DNA of 64,000 nucleotides. Origin: an uncultured bacterium (GTDB taxonomy: Bacteria > Myxococcota_A > Bradymonadia > UBA7976 > VGTA01). This document shows positions 56,401 to 62,134 of the stretch, one piece after another (position 1 is the first letter of the stretch; the number at the start of each line of letters is the position of its first letter). The notes beneath the pieces were generated by a model that saw nothing but the letters and a program-made list of their open reading frames with translations, did no database searches and was not told the DNA's origin. The stretch covers positions 248,001-312,000 of the forward strand of contig CALSSE010000015.1 in assembly GCA_943788935.1 (NCBI GenBank), in the 5' to 3' direction. The translations under genes were made by a program, and so were the position numbers.

Positions 56401-56574
56401 AGATGGATCTTCTGCGGAGGCAGAGAGGTAAAGTCTGGTCACTTCTTCAGATGACGCTTCACCATGGTCCGCTACTTGAGCAGCCTCACCTAAGAGATGT
56501 CTCTTTATGACACCTCCTTCTTCCGAAGCGCGTGTCTCAAGGTTTTCTATTTGAAGTGATATATCCTGTGACAT
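44494..56574 (-). CDS. Giant tetratricopeptide-repeat protein (4026 aa)
   Basis: 4026 residues, 12 kb. Start MSQDISLQIENLETRA has TGAGGA upstream and no signal peptide, so it is cytoplasmic. The body is dozens of TPR/HAT-like repeats with recurring signatures (W..L...L...L, 'A...Y...L...P', e.g. 'AQRAYERALQTDPSNVKAAT'). It is interrupted by low-complexity acidic inserts: DEEEPRLE x7 (~1398-1457), LEDPQTD x6 (~1887-1930), ADEPV x~10 (~1938-2003), YADPSD (~2520-2540) and IDESYAAP (~2581-2601). The last ~260 residues form a distinct domain ('FERLYPYNAPAMMTNHKTYG', 'AMNIDPPAILIGQDMQKSVG', 'IFTLMRMAGIEVADFDAG'), also seen in large myxobacterial TPR proteins. It is likely a protein-scaffolding factor; the partner is unknown. 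The sspB gene follows directly. Confidence 0.92.
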   Translation of the reverse strand: MSQDISLQIENLETRASEEGGVIKRHLLGEAAQVADHGEASSEEVTRLYLSASAEDPSDPSVYWRFGRQLKQKGAIEAIYNALEERASEDPESSWSAHKSMFGAQHIQEDRRLDGTLRDLVRKHSDAYMWQVYRFVEAEKWRNVQQVFTERAGGERVEGARQTAYFAQEMSVETKLLADLWKTVYQSDREDREAQEALVPLYKDLEKWKEYAEVYRRLLDQLDDEDLRREAINDLIEVYTNHLKSDQVLTDLYAQLFDLDPSDNEIAELLQEKYAKLRKWQNILDILQTRTDILEVAEQQGDHLATEQRIGLLVQRADILQNQLRKADDAQELYESIVEESPRELKSLDALSQIYERKRDWERWAQVRLQSAEAIDIPEESAAQLRGDALIIEKKVRQPAFALRFWERALELEDEPKSLLAIASIYEAQQSWVQLDELISHIDQHPDIDETTRVTWLQKGGTLALDNLDDRDKALERWYAIIELDGAHKKALDVIKRVLIEDGRWDELTEFFGARNDWADVVKSIESHANQSQDDEQKVELYFRAAEIWEYELDQADKAQRAYERALQTDPSNVKAATRLAEIYRDGDQGAKLATVLEVILNASPIVLGLDQDPLLMEETARLINELTALYEDSLRKPQQAFDWTARLISIAPHSSEAWSPLLRLAGQVRPPLHSEALALLSEARQRATGMVDVDHERDLCLMLAKVAREEIQDHDQALHFNHEALSIDPNSINALRNLESLHEEAEDWERVVEVLTALVDLSEADQHEPILLKIGRLYKDHLGLFDQAIDAYNNLLEVNAQCQEAIEALHVLYREQNDPNALYHIINREIELISHANDHGESQTEGPSNATLGLELELAMLEIEELDKIESAIERISSILEVHPSQPVAVRALESIQDNPNYGKLAAQLLTEIYREREEWSPYVNSLSIIARDLVDSSERVSLLEEMSSIYLDHLQDDEGAQSSLIALLREQPDHESAIDSLYTVVERTQDWTSFAAVYEDVIYELGELDKELHHLLSLAVVYEEKLEDSDNAIKTYQRVYAAASDSEPALLALERLYTQIEDWRSLLEILRSRYEVSLNSNDGDSDQSVEMDEGSEANSESSNDSESNSRFSALSESLLLRISELYEYTLQDPHEAIASHQELLAYLPERYDSFEALSRLFEQVEQWSELVQSLESLLSNTELEDDSRLVYLTKLADTFYQHLERYDELLIVCDDLLKLSSQDAQAISYLEHLVQLEEYKGEAARLLSPVYAQVGQLEHQIYTLQILAEVQDEETTSGLSQKVDYLHQVARLYLEAGAAQESYDTYQQALFADPTSSVSLESLTEIVATSQSWDVLAQTYENLIPELNEPSLLALRSKELGALYLEQLQSVDDSIRSYETAKTALEPIIIDLFSSRDEEEPRLEDEEEPRLEDEEEPRLEDEEEPRLEDEEEPRLEDEEEPRLEDEEEPRLEDLNASPPVKMMEEVYEALTHLYTQVERWPALTEITIERADLSALVSQTERQMRFLLQAASLCTEQLADSGQAIDLYQQTLALEPGYLPSLEALELLYSERGDWREFIETIESKTQLGLPELDSATLRLQVAQAQVQHLGDLESAVESYSLILEEVPHHTQALYELADVYVNLGRSLETLETLDTLALHVQGEAKHQVSLRAALLVRTDLEDHHQAIERLKALLTEAPQYESAFIMLEEMIDERCEAVFASEVLTNALEHIGDFGRLVNAWRRLLSVTEDRNEQAALWMKVGHIYQEVFLDETSAFEAYAYALRAAPLTLGTYPSMFKIISQTEDAWPRLAEELEVALNEMEQVNLEEIGGTETLKSLHGWVSEIYEERLGDDQNAIHHLLSMRELSPTQDQPLISLERLYERNSQWEDLAEVLKERVILLDQRVDLEDPQTDLEDPQTDLEDPQADLEDPQTDLEDPQTDLEDPQADLDETLLGDELVADEYATDEPVADEYAADEPVADEPVADEPVADEPVADEPVADEPVADEPATSEPVADEPATSERYLLKLTLLQKLARVYSVRLSLTDEAVETYREVFEISPADQEAVVGLNQLFVAGEAQEEIAEILDPIYRAQELWEPLYIQKQTLLTLRPAGEIRREACQELANLSLEQLGDVQSALGWYGEGFKEEPQHEECRVALHQLAIEHGFAGALVTLYAEAREGLSDPLTTCDLSVHIAHVQMDILEDWEAAEREFSYARQFDDNRLDVFIGLDRVYSSLEQWAPLEDVLLNELRLIEQGDEQEPSMIGEMNSLNWRLADLYEYRLGQSERAVEVFQHLMALQPDEIGPALRLENLYRELGRFDELADIYLFQEERLEGDELLKARRQLARLSTHELARPLDAIDQWKSILEAEAQDEESLNALEHLYESIEEWRDLIEVCETQLARISGDSTLEVHYLSKLGKIWGDFLDRPQSAISSWQRVIEVDSESIEARWAMRDLFRQESDQSALLQVNLELLSLFDTLITQLTTSIPHVGVDQNQYQELSSQVSNVEQEIAQQVLEHEFTGAEDARTEFSNTDDYADPSDVPYADPSDAPYADPTTEYQSQEESLSNDFINPLHDSTAIVDSAVVTEESAPQSHMSFDESYAAPIDESYAAPIDQPQRSIDEEARLQVIQEQRAEVLRELADIYLETQEEDNAIEALTLHLESAVSSLQSMDDLEALYEKRGEWSSYCGVIQHRATHTLSPEERASTCFRLAESLEAYLQDLEGAASAYQQIIQIDPYNQESFEHLERLYTELERWDDLIQALNHRLQVSEERDEQLAIALRISEIHESRDNAQDALIVLGQAFTFSPDDEALGDQIEKLASQTNMWAQAVQLYEAGIIELGADQLETIPLRMRVAKWYDEALEHPQHAVTHYQSVQQLDPDHLEVLFALESLYVKHSQWQFAAQLIESQLQRMVDADEGIEAWKKLANIRNEHLNDFDGALAAYQEVLHYNPDDLDALSALKELYAMKQDFHHLIEVLEREADLHDSTEVRVENLLRIAEIKEVRLNDVDGAILAYHNAFDTDDTCVDALLSLEQLYKQQKNVYELQKVYEALIIARTDSDDQLKNYSKLAILQLEELSDREGAIDSYRKMFYIDAQHPEVMPALDHLYREDERWDELKDIYELYLEKAANADDTMVRLVLSDLCEVVYHDVNQSKEKAISYLVPIIERDPNHLEALSRLSLFNGQLGRWTECVRFLTAELEAIGSTQGKIEKMYHLGMVHIEHLEEPTQAIEWMKRALEFNPTYSPALIALKDIYESNGDYQDVIRVLTMMEAQATSDIEKSKCYFEMGRIYAQLLGDSNTGLEYYSRSIDLDPTNVDVAPFLIEVYLRDERWEKAKPLLELLLQSEEETDQSIRRQNHFNLAFCAQNLRLDELALEHYLHAYQQDSTHYQTLEGLAEIYLRRDDWNNAANMLQAILIHHGERLEPQAKVEVMFKQGRAKFMLGDDRRTLDLLMRVIETEPNHMEAINLLISTYERREKWDEAIYYRQRRLEQTESLEDRFDALLEIGKIYSDQLDQKRQAITMYETALQINEHSRLIFSALLPLYEEVEDWQSTVQLLTHFAGNEEDGPTRAKYHYAIGALQRDHIQDNLQAVRSFDKALDANPTELKAFTAIEELLVKERNFERQDRYFRKMLKRATENSMGDDMIFELAKALGEINRTRLGNYSEAVKAYNIALSKRPSDIATHTVIAELYEHEQQWDKAVTQHREILRLDIRQISSLHKLFRLFIGQGRYDEAWCVSQALVCLRHARDDEQQFYTQHFSRRLGDIRKHLENDHWAYLIHPKKSPLMDRLFERLYPYNAPAMMTNHKTYGVHKRKDLLQPNEQTAFNSVLDFVSRVTRFERLSCYAAPSGNNGLRAMNIDPPAILIGQDMQKSVGMKALAFSISKLLFMMTPHALMATLDVDYDSRRNRLKVIIFTLMRMAGIEVADFDAGLVDIYRKIDDTDLSKINALLNEMQSDQRAHLDVSRWLEGLDHTANRLGLVLCNDLVEATQAIRNETIIVSRADVADRIQELVRFSISDEYFALRKGLGITIKTS
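48771..48830. repeat. 24-bp direct repeat in the TPR gene
   Basis: Two exact 24-bp copies around gatgggtgcagcgtaagactc encode IDESYAAP repeats inside the giant TPR gene, with a third degenerate copy ending IDQP. Confidence 0.85.
50565..50760. repeat. 15-bp tandem repeats encoding ADEPV
   Basis: About thirteen units related to atcagcgacaggctc lie in the giant TPR gene, including several identical copies in a row (50620-50700). Confidence 0.9.
50784..50912. repeat. 21-bp tandem repeats encoding LEDPQTD
   Basis: Six units of ttcgaggtccgtctgaggat plus c, varying at two positions, lie next to the ADEPV array in the giant TPR gene. Confidence 0.9.
52212..52380. repeat. 24-bp tandem repeats encoding DEEEPRLE
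   Basis: Seven identical 24-bp units (core cgaggcgaggttcttcttca) lie within the giant TPR gene. Perfect identity implies very recent expansion. Confidence 0.93.
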
Positions 56575-56754
56575 GGACCATTCCTCACATCGTTATCGGT
56601 GTTTTTAGCGGTGCATCAAGCCGGTGCTTCGCATACCGCTCGCTTGGTTATAGCAAGGGATTCCCCCCGCGACAAATCATTAATCATGACAAAGCATATA
56701 TGCTGTTTTATAGGATTCAGTAGATCGCGAGAAAGCGCTCCATGAATCGCGAGA

Positions 56755-57645
56755 TTATTTCCTTAACATCGCTAAGATTTTCTTCGCTTTTGAGATCATC
56801 AGCTTCTCTGCTCTAGTGTGTCCCATACGAATGTATTTTTTAATGTAAATTTCAGCCGATTGGAGATCTCCGTGCTTGTAGTAAGCTTCCCCTAAGAGAA
56901 AGGTCAGCGGAGCATTTGTCGCTTGTTCTTGATGGGCAGTTTCATAGAGCTGAATCGCTTTTGCATATTGCTTGAGACTCGCATAGACCTCTCCGAGATC
57001 ACGATAGTGATTCATCTCTTCAGGGTCATTGTCGATAGCATTTTTGAGGACAGTAACAGCGGCGGTCTTCTTCTTAAACTGCCGATAAAGCTGTGAGAGC
57101 GCGGTGTAAGCGAGGCCGAGTTCAGGCTTGGCGATGATCGCTGCCCGAAACTGCTCTTGAGCATTGTTGTACTCTTCCAATTTAAGGTAAATAAGCCCGC
57201 TTTTGTAAGCGGCTTTTCCATGTGGCTTCACGCTTATTGCAGCATCAAAGGCTTGAATCGCTTCTCGGTCTCTCTCTAGCTCGCTAAGGGCTACACCAAG
57301 CTGGTAATGTGTCTCAGCGTCATCACTCTTCAGGTTAATAGAAGCGCGTAGTGAACGAGCTGCTTCTTCAAATCGTGAGGGACGCTCTTCCAATCGTCCC
57401 ATCTCGTTGAGGATAAGCCCTCTGTAGAACAGTGCTCGGTGATTACTAGAATCGACCTCAGCGGCGCGAGCTAGATGACGAATCGCAGCGGAAGAGCTCC
57501 CTCCACGATATTCTTTAATCCCGTTATTCATGAGCTTAATGGACTCTACTCTCTCCGGATAACACCCAAAGGTACTTAGGGCACAGATGAGAGCAGAGAG
57601 GGTCGATATATATCGGACTAAGAGGCTAAACTTGGATCTAGCCAT
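56755..57645 (-). CDS. TPR lipoprotein
   Basis: 296 residues from ATG 57645; an upstream ATG at 57708 is possible but would give a 50-residue leader. The lipobox is TFGC (Cys28). About six TPR units follow ('AIRHLARAAEVDSSNHRALF', 'AETHYQLGVALSELERDREA', 'AYKSGLIYLKLEEYNNAQEQ', 'LTFLLGEAYYKHGDLQSAEI'). PilF/Pgl-type outer-membrane TPR lipoproteins have this layout, but no specific role can be assigned. It lies 180 bp upstream of the giant TPR gene on the same strand. Confidence 0.82.
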   Translation of the reverse strand: MARSKFSLLVRYISTLSALICALSTFGCYPERVESIKLMNNGIKEYRGGSSSAAIRHLARAAEVDSSNHRALFYRGLILNEMGRLEERPSRFEEAARSLRASINLKSDDAETHYQLGVALSELERDREAIQAFDAAISVKPHGKAAYKSGLIYLKLEEYNNAQEQFRAAIIAKPELGLAYTALSQLYRQFKKKTAAVTVLKNAIDNDPEEMNHYRDLGEVYASLKQYAKAIQLYETAHQEQATNAPLTFLLGEAYYKHGDLQSAEIYIKKYIRMGHTRAEKLMISKAKKILAMLRK

Positions 57646-57860
57646 TGTCTGTTTTGTAGGTAGTGAGTGCGGTGAGTGCGGGGAGCTTTGGGTGAATATA
57701 TCGAACATAGAAGTAAAGGCTCTTTACGTATTGGTAGGGAAATAATATATACAGGTCATTCAAATAACCATCGAACGCGTGTTTTGGCTGACGTTATTTA
57801 ATCTCATTTAATCGCTTCATTCAAGCGATCATCAACGCTGTTTATGAGAGAGGTAGACTA

Positions 57861-58820
57861 ATGAACAAAAACTTTGCGATGCTAGGCGCTTCTGGATTTG
57901 TAGCCCCTAGACATATGAAAGCGATTCATACACTTGGTCATACACTTAAGGCCGCTTGTGATCCGTATGATGGTGTTGGGATCTTGGATCGATATTTTCC
58001 TCAGTGTCGTTTTTTCACCGAGGTAGAGCGTTTCGATCGATATCTTGAGCGCTGTCGACGTCAAGGAGAGGCTGATACCATTGATTACTTATCGATCTGC
58101 TCTCCCAATTATCTCCATGACGCTCACTGTCGTCTAGCTATTCGTTCCGGAGCGGCAGCGATCTGTGAGAAGCCTTTGGTGATTAGTCCTTGGAATCTCG
58201 ATCAACTCAGCGCCCTTGAAGAGGAGCATCATCAGAAGATCTACACGGTCTTACAGCTTCGGCTACATGAGTCGGTGAGAGCGCTGAAAGAGCAGCTCGC
58301 TCAACAACAGAGGGAGACTCCTAATGAGCGAACCCAGATCGAATTAACCTACATCACTCGGCGAGGTCAATGGTATCATCAATCTTGGAAGGGGAGTCCT
58401 AATAAATCAGGGACCCTCGCCATGAACATCGGGATACATTTCTTTGATATGCTATTGTGGATGTTCGGCCAAGTACGTTCACAGCGAGTTCATATCCGTG
58501 AAGATAATAAAGTCGGTGGCGTATTAGAGTTGGAGAACGCTGATGTTCGTTGGCTGCTCTCTATCGACGCGAATGACCTCCCAAGCCAGTCTGTTGAGCA
58601 AGGGAACCATGCTTATCGTGCGCTGCATATGGGTGAGCGTTCGTTTGACTTCTCAACGGGATTTGATGACCTACACACCAAGGTATACGATGACATCCTA
58701 CAAGGAGGTGGTTACGGTATCGAGGATGCCCGTCCGGCGGTTGAGCTCGTCCATCAGATTAGGCATAAAGTACTCAGCCCTATCGATGAAGAGGCTCACC
58801 CAATGTTGCTCAGTCTTTAA
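57861..58820 (+). CDS. wlbA: WlbA-like UDP-N-acetylglucosaminuronate 3-dehydrogenase
   Basis: 319 residues, Gfo/Idh/MocA family. The N-terminus 'FAMLGASGFVAPRHMKAIHT' is the specific WlbA/WbpB form of the Rossmann motif. 'YLSICSPNYLHDAHCRLAIR', 'AAICEKPLVISPWNLDQL' (catalytic EKP Lys) and 'GIHFFDMLLWMFG' follow. These enzymes oxidise the 3-OH of UDP-GlcNAcA en route to diacetylated mannuronic acid in O-antigen. GAGAGAGG precedes the ATG. None of the partner genes (wlbB-E, wbpA) is adjacent, so it is solitary here. Subfamily assignment is good; in-vivo role is inferred. Confidence 0.87.
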   Translation: MNKNFAMLGASGFVAPRHMKAIHTLGHTLKAACDPYDGVGILDRYFPQCRFFTEVERFDRYLERCRRQGEADTIDYLSICSPNYLHDAHCRLAIRSGAAAICEKPLVISPWNLDQLSALEEEHHQKIYTVLQLRLHESVRALKEQLAQQQRETPNERTQIELTYITRRGQWYHQSWKGSPNKSGTLAMNIGIHFFDMLLWMFGQVRSQRVHIREDNKVGGVLELENADVRWLLSIDANDLPSQSVEQGNHAYRALHMGERSFDFSTGFDDLHTKVYDDILQGGGYGIEDARPAVELVHQIRHKVLSPIDEEAHPMLLSL

Positions 58821-58857
58821 GAGCTTTCACAGGTCTATTAAGTCTATTAAGTGACAG

Positions 58858-58890
58858 CTTCTTCTAGCTTCTTCTCCTAGCTTCTTCTCC
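58858..58890. repeat. Short CT-rich direct repeat between convergent genes
   Basis: agcttcttct and agcttcttctccta units are repeated three times (58856-58890) between the ends of the wlbA-like gene and the Cys-rich lipoprotein gene. Confidence 0.7.
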
Positions 58891-58898
58891 TAGGAACT

Positions 58899-59942
58899 TC
58901 AGGGGTTAATGATGCATAAGCCGAGACCTCGAATGTAGAACCCGCCACCTTGATTGAGGACCTCGCGGCAAGAGTAACCTTCGGGGCAAGGACCTTGATA
59001 AGCACCGGTATCACAAACCCGCTTACAGTACGCGGAGCCTTCTGGTGAGTTAATGCACATAAGGCCATTACTACAGCCATCAGCGGCAGTTCCATTGAGG
59101 GGGCACTCATCTCCTTCGTTGAGTTGTCCCTCAGCAGTACAGAAATAGACGGTTTGTTGGTCGTCTGGTCTCACCGCAAACTGACACTGTTGCCCAGCTT
59201 CACAACCTTCATTGGTAAAGAGGTCACAGCTTCCCACTGCGCCACAAAAACCGCCTGGCTGATTGAGTTGATTAGTGAGGTCAACACACTGTCGATTATT
59301 GCCACATTGGGCGTCAATATCGCCGTTGGGATCACAAGGCTCTACACAAATACTAAAGTTACAGACGAGACCTTCAGCGCAGGGTAAAGAGCGATTAAAC
59401 TCATCCAAGCAGACCTCACCTCGACTTCTCGTGCTCGGCTGGGTACATTCAGTGGCTCGACCTCTGAGGTGACAATAAGGGGCATCGTCAGGGCAGCCAC
59501 TCTCTCCAATAATCGAGCAATCTTCTGAAGGTACACAACGCCCTTGAAAGACGCGAGTTCCGGGGACAGGAAGACACACAAACCCGGGATCACAGGCGGT
59601 AGCCCGCAGACGAGGGTCACATCGGTCACCCATAGGAACACCTCCGTCTGGTCCCTCCATAGACTCCATGTCGAGTATCTCCATATCGAGTACTTCCATA
59701 TCCATCATCTGATCTCTAGCAGGGAGAGAGCGATCCATCTCTATGGTCACCATCATCTGATCTAGAGGAGGAGCGATATCGGGCTCCATCATATTGACGA
59801 GACCATCAAGGCTAACCGGTGGAAGAGGCGCCTCTTCACAGCCTATACCACATAACATAGAGAGAGAGAGGAGAACTGAGCTGAGGAGAGTGAGGTTTAC
59901 CTCTGACCAGTGGAATCTAATATCTTGTATGAGTCGCTTGTT
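58899..59942 (-). CDS. Cysteine-rich lipoprotein
   Basis: 347 residues from ATG 59942 (GGAAAG just upstream); ATG 59957 is the alternative. The lipobox is GIGC (Cys36). A Met/Asp-rich linker follows with short repeats (MEVLDMEILDMESM). About 30 cysteines are in patterned pairs: 'CDPGFVCLPVPGTRVFQGRC', 'CAEGLVCNFSICVEPC', 'CPEGYSCREVLNQGG'. This pattern resembles secreted myxobacterial Cys-rich modules of unknown function. No catalytic residues are recognised. It is predicted to be surface-exposed and disulfide-stabilised. Confidence 0.8.
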   Translation of the reverse strand, partial: NKRLIQDIRFHWSEVNLTLLSSVLLSLSMLCGIGCEEAPLPPVSLDGLVNMMEPDIAPPLDQMMVTIEMDRSLPARDQMMDMEVLDMEILDMESMEGPDGGVPMGDRCDPRLRATACDPGFVCLPVPGTRVFQGRCVPSEDCSIIGESGCPDDAPYCHLRGRATECTQPSTRSRGEVCLDEFNRSLPCAEGLVCNFSICVEPCDPNGDIDAQCGNNRQCVDLTNQLNQPGGFCGAVGSCDLFTNEGCEAGQQCQFAVRPDDQQTVYFCTAEGQLNEGDECPLNGTAADGCSNGLMCINSPEGSAYCKRVCDTGAYQGPCPEGYSCREVLNQGGGFYIRGLGLCIINP

Positions 59943-60128
59943 CATAACACTTTCCATTAAGTCAGCGTCTTACTGATGTGTAATGTGTCTGTTCTTTGAG
60001 TATGATTTAAGACTAACATAGAGAGAGAAGATGTGAATCTAATATTAGAACAGGGCGTTGCATTTAATGTGCTCTTAAGCGATATAAACTTCGCCAAGCT
60101 GTCTCCCCTCATAATATGAGTAAATATA

Positions 60129-62111
60129 ATGATATATCATAGTTGCAAACGATCTCATCAGCGCGGTCTTCTAAGTCAAAAGCTACTCTTGAGCATGTTA
60201 TTATTATGGGTTGTATTAGCATGTGATGATGAGCAGGTGACTCGCCTCTGCGAGTCTGACCAAGACTGTCGTGAAGGCTATCAATGTGACCTAGAGGTCT
60301 ATGTAGGGGAGTGCATACAGCGCAGAGAGGTCAGACCCTGTGGTGATAGCTATTGTTCAGCATCAGATGAGCGGTGTGTACAGAATATCTGTGTTCCTCT
60401 ATCAGCGATTAGTGGAGGCGACTCAGCGGGTGACTCAGCGGGTGACTCAGCGGGGGACTCAGCGGGGGACTCAGCGGGGGACTCAGCGGGGGACTCAGCG
60501 GGGGACTCAGCGGGGGACTTAGCGGGGGATTCAGCGGGGGACTCAGCGGGGGACTCAGCGGGGGACTCAGCGGGGGACTCAGCGGGGGACTCAGCGGGGG
60601 ACTCAGCGGGTGAGATGACCGTAGACCAATGGATGATTACTCTCGATCAACCATATGAAAACCAACTTTTTTCACCTCAAGAGTTGGTCACTCTAAGCGG
60701 TACGGTGCTCACTTCAAGCGGTAATGTACCTCAATCTGCTGAGCTCCACATCAGCGTGAGCTCTCACTTAGTGAACTCTAATATTCCAGACGCATTAGAA
60801 GCGCCTGGCCTCACCATAGAGATAAACGATGATGGTCTATTTGAGAGCGATCTCCTGCTAGAGCCAGGCGTCTATCATTGTCTACTCATCGCTAAAGAAG
60901 CCGGAGTGGAGTCTTCAGCGGTCGAGTCTCAAGTAGAGATTACTATTCGCGTCGACAACTTTGTCGAGGTGAGAGGTGTCTCTTTGAGCCTCGCAGATCA
61001 GCCCTTTCGTTATTTAGGGGTCTCCTTACCAAACCTCTTGCCATGGTTAGATCATTTGCCAGGGCCTGCTCGTCTTGGAGCGCTCTCTGCCCTGTGGAGC
61101 GGTTTAGAGTCGCGTGGAGTCAATGTCGCTAGGGTTTTTGTGGGATTGACGAAACAGCCACTACAGATGAGAACCGAGAGTGGCGAGGTGAATGGAGAGA
61201 CGATCTTACTACTCGAGCAGGCTGTCTATGAGGCAGGGCGCCACGGGATAAAGTTGATCCTCGTTTTAGCGGATGGCGCTAGGGAATTAGATTCATTGGA
61301 TGCTTTTGTAAGAGAAACTGGGATTAACAGTCCAATCGAGAGTGATCAAAACACTGTTTTTATGATGGGAGCAGCTCAGAGCGCTCTATTGTCATGGTTT
61401 GAGTCATTGATCTCCCATGAGAGCGAGCTGACTGGTCTAGGATTCGCTGATGATCCGGCGATTTTGGGTTGGGAGCTTTTACATCTCCCACGGTGGGATT
61501 TACCGAGCCCATTGGAACAACAAACTCTAGAGGATTATCTCAGAGCAGGTATCGAGACTGTAGACGCAGCAGCGCCTCATCAACTCATCTTCACAGGTGA
61601 GGTAGGTCTCGATTATAATCCTACTCCGTATCAACCCCACTCGCAGGTTCTCAATATGGCTTCGCTCTCTATGCTCCTGAATGGTGAACGAGGGGGAGCA
61701 TGGTCTGCGATGCGATTATGGAGCCGAGGTGTACCTAGCTCTTCTAGCTTAGTGAATGGGTTCTCTCTCGATGGTGATTATTTACGTTTCGGAGACTCAG
61801 ACCTCTCTTGGCTACAGTTGGGACAAGCGTGGGTCAGAGGTCATGCGCTCGCCAACATTGTAGCGGGTCGACCTCTCGCGTTGCATTTGATGAGAGTTAA
61901 TCATGAGAGGCTCGGCTTGGAACTCGCAGAGCAGACGCTTATGGTTTGGGCGCAAGAGGCGTTCAGTCAAGGTCTCACCGGCCTAGTGGTCGGTGATTTT
62001 CTACTTGATGATACGGACCAGATACTACTCCCTCCCTATGCATGGCGTCTAAATGATCCTATGACTCAGTCGATGATCGATGAGCTCTCTCTTCGCTTCA
62101 TTCGGCCTTAA
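60129..62111 (+). CDS. Lipoprotein with GDSA linker and GH5-like domain lacking catalytic residues
   Basis: 660 residues. The lipobox is VLAC (Cys32). A Cys-rich head ('CESDQDCREGYQC') is followed by a GDSA linker (12-bp repeats, 60417-60614), a short beta-domain (~165-280) and a ~360-residue TIM-barrel-like region. That region follows GH5 mannanase landmarks: 'LESRGVNVARVF', 'YEAGRHGIKLILVLADG', 'DDPAILGWELLHLPRWDL' and 'PHQLIFTGEVGLDYN'. At the acid/base position the family has NEPR, here HLPR (preceded by L), and near the nucleophile 'GRPLALHLMRVN' replaces GKPxVLxEFG. Both catalytic Glu thus seem lost, so it may bind rather than cleave glycan. The upstream ribosome site is weak. Confidence 0.72.
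   Translation: MIYHSCKRSHQRGLLSQKLLLSMLLLWVVLACDDEQVTRLCESDQDCREGYQCDLEVYVGECIQRREVRPCGDSYCSASDERCVQNICVPLSAISGGDSAGDSAGDSAGDSAGDSAGDSAGDSAGDSAGDLAGDSAGDSAGDSAGDSAGDSAGDSAGDSAGEMTVDQWMITLDQPYENQLFSPQELVTLSGTVLTSSGNVPQSAELHISVSSHLVNSNIPDALEAPGLTIEINDDGLFESDLLLEPGVYHCLLIAKEAGVESSAVESQVEITIRVDNFVEVRGVSLSLADQPFRYLGVSLPNLLPWLDHLPGPARLGALSALWSGLESRGVNVARVFVGLTKQPLQMRTESGEVNGETILLLEQAVYEAGRHGIKLILVLADGARELDSLDAFVRETGINSPIESDQNTVFMMGAAQSALLSWFESLISHESELTGLGFADDPAILGWELLHLPRWDLPSPLEQQTLEDYLRAGIETVDAAAPHQLIFTGEVGLDYNPTPYQPHSQVLNMASLSMLLNGERGGAWSAMRLWSRGVPSSSSLVNGFSLDGDYLRFGDSDLSWLQLGQAWVRGHALANIVAGRPLALHLMRVNHERLGLELAEQTLMVWAQEAFSQGLTGLVVGDFLLDDTDQILLPPYAWRLNDPMTQSMIDELSLRFIRP
60417..60614. repeat. 12-bp tandem repeats encoding GDSA
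   Basis: About sixteen units of gactcagcgggg (early copies end gggt) lie in the lipoprotein linker; most are identical. Confidence 0.93.
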
Positions 62112-62134
62112 GTTTTGACAAGGTAAGGTGCTTA

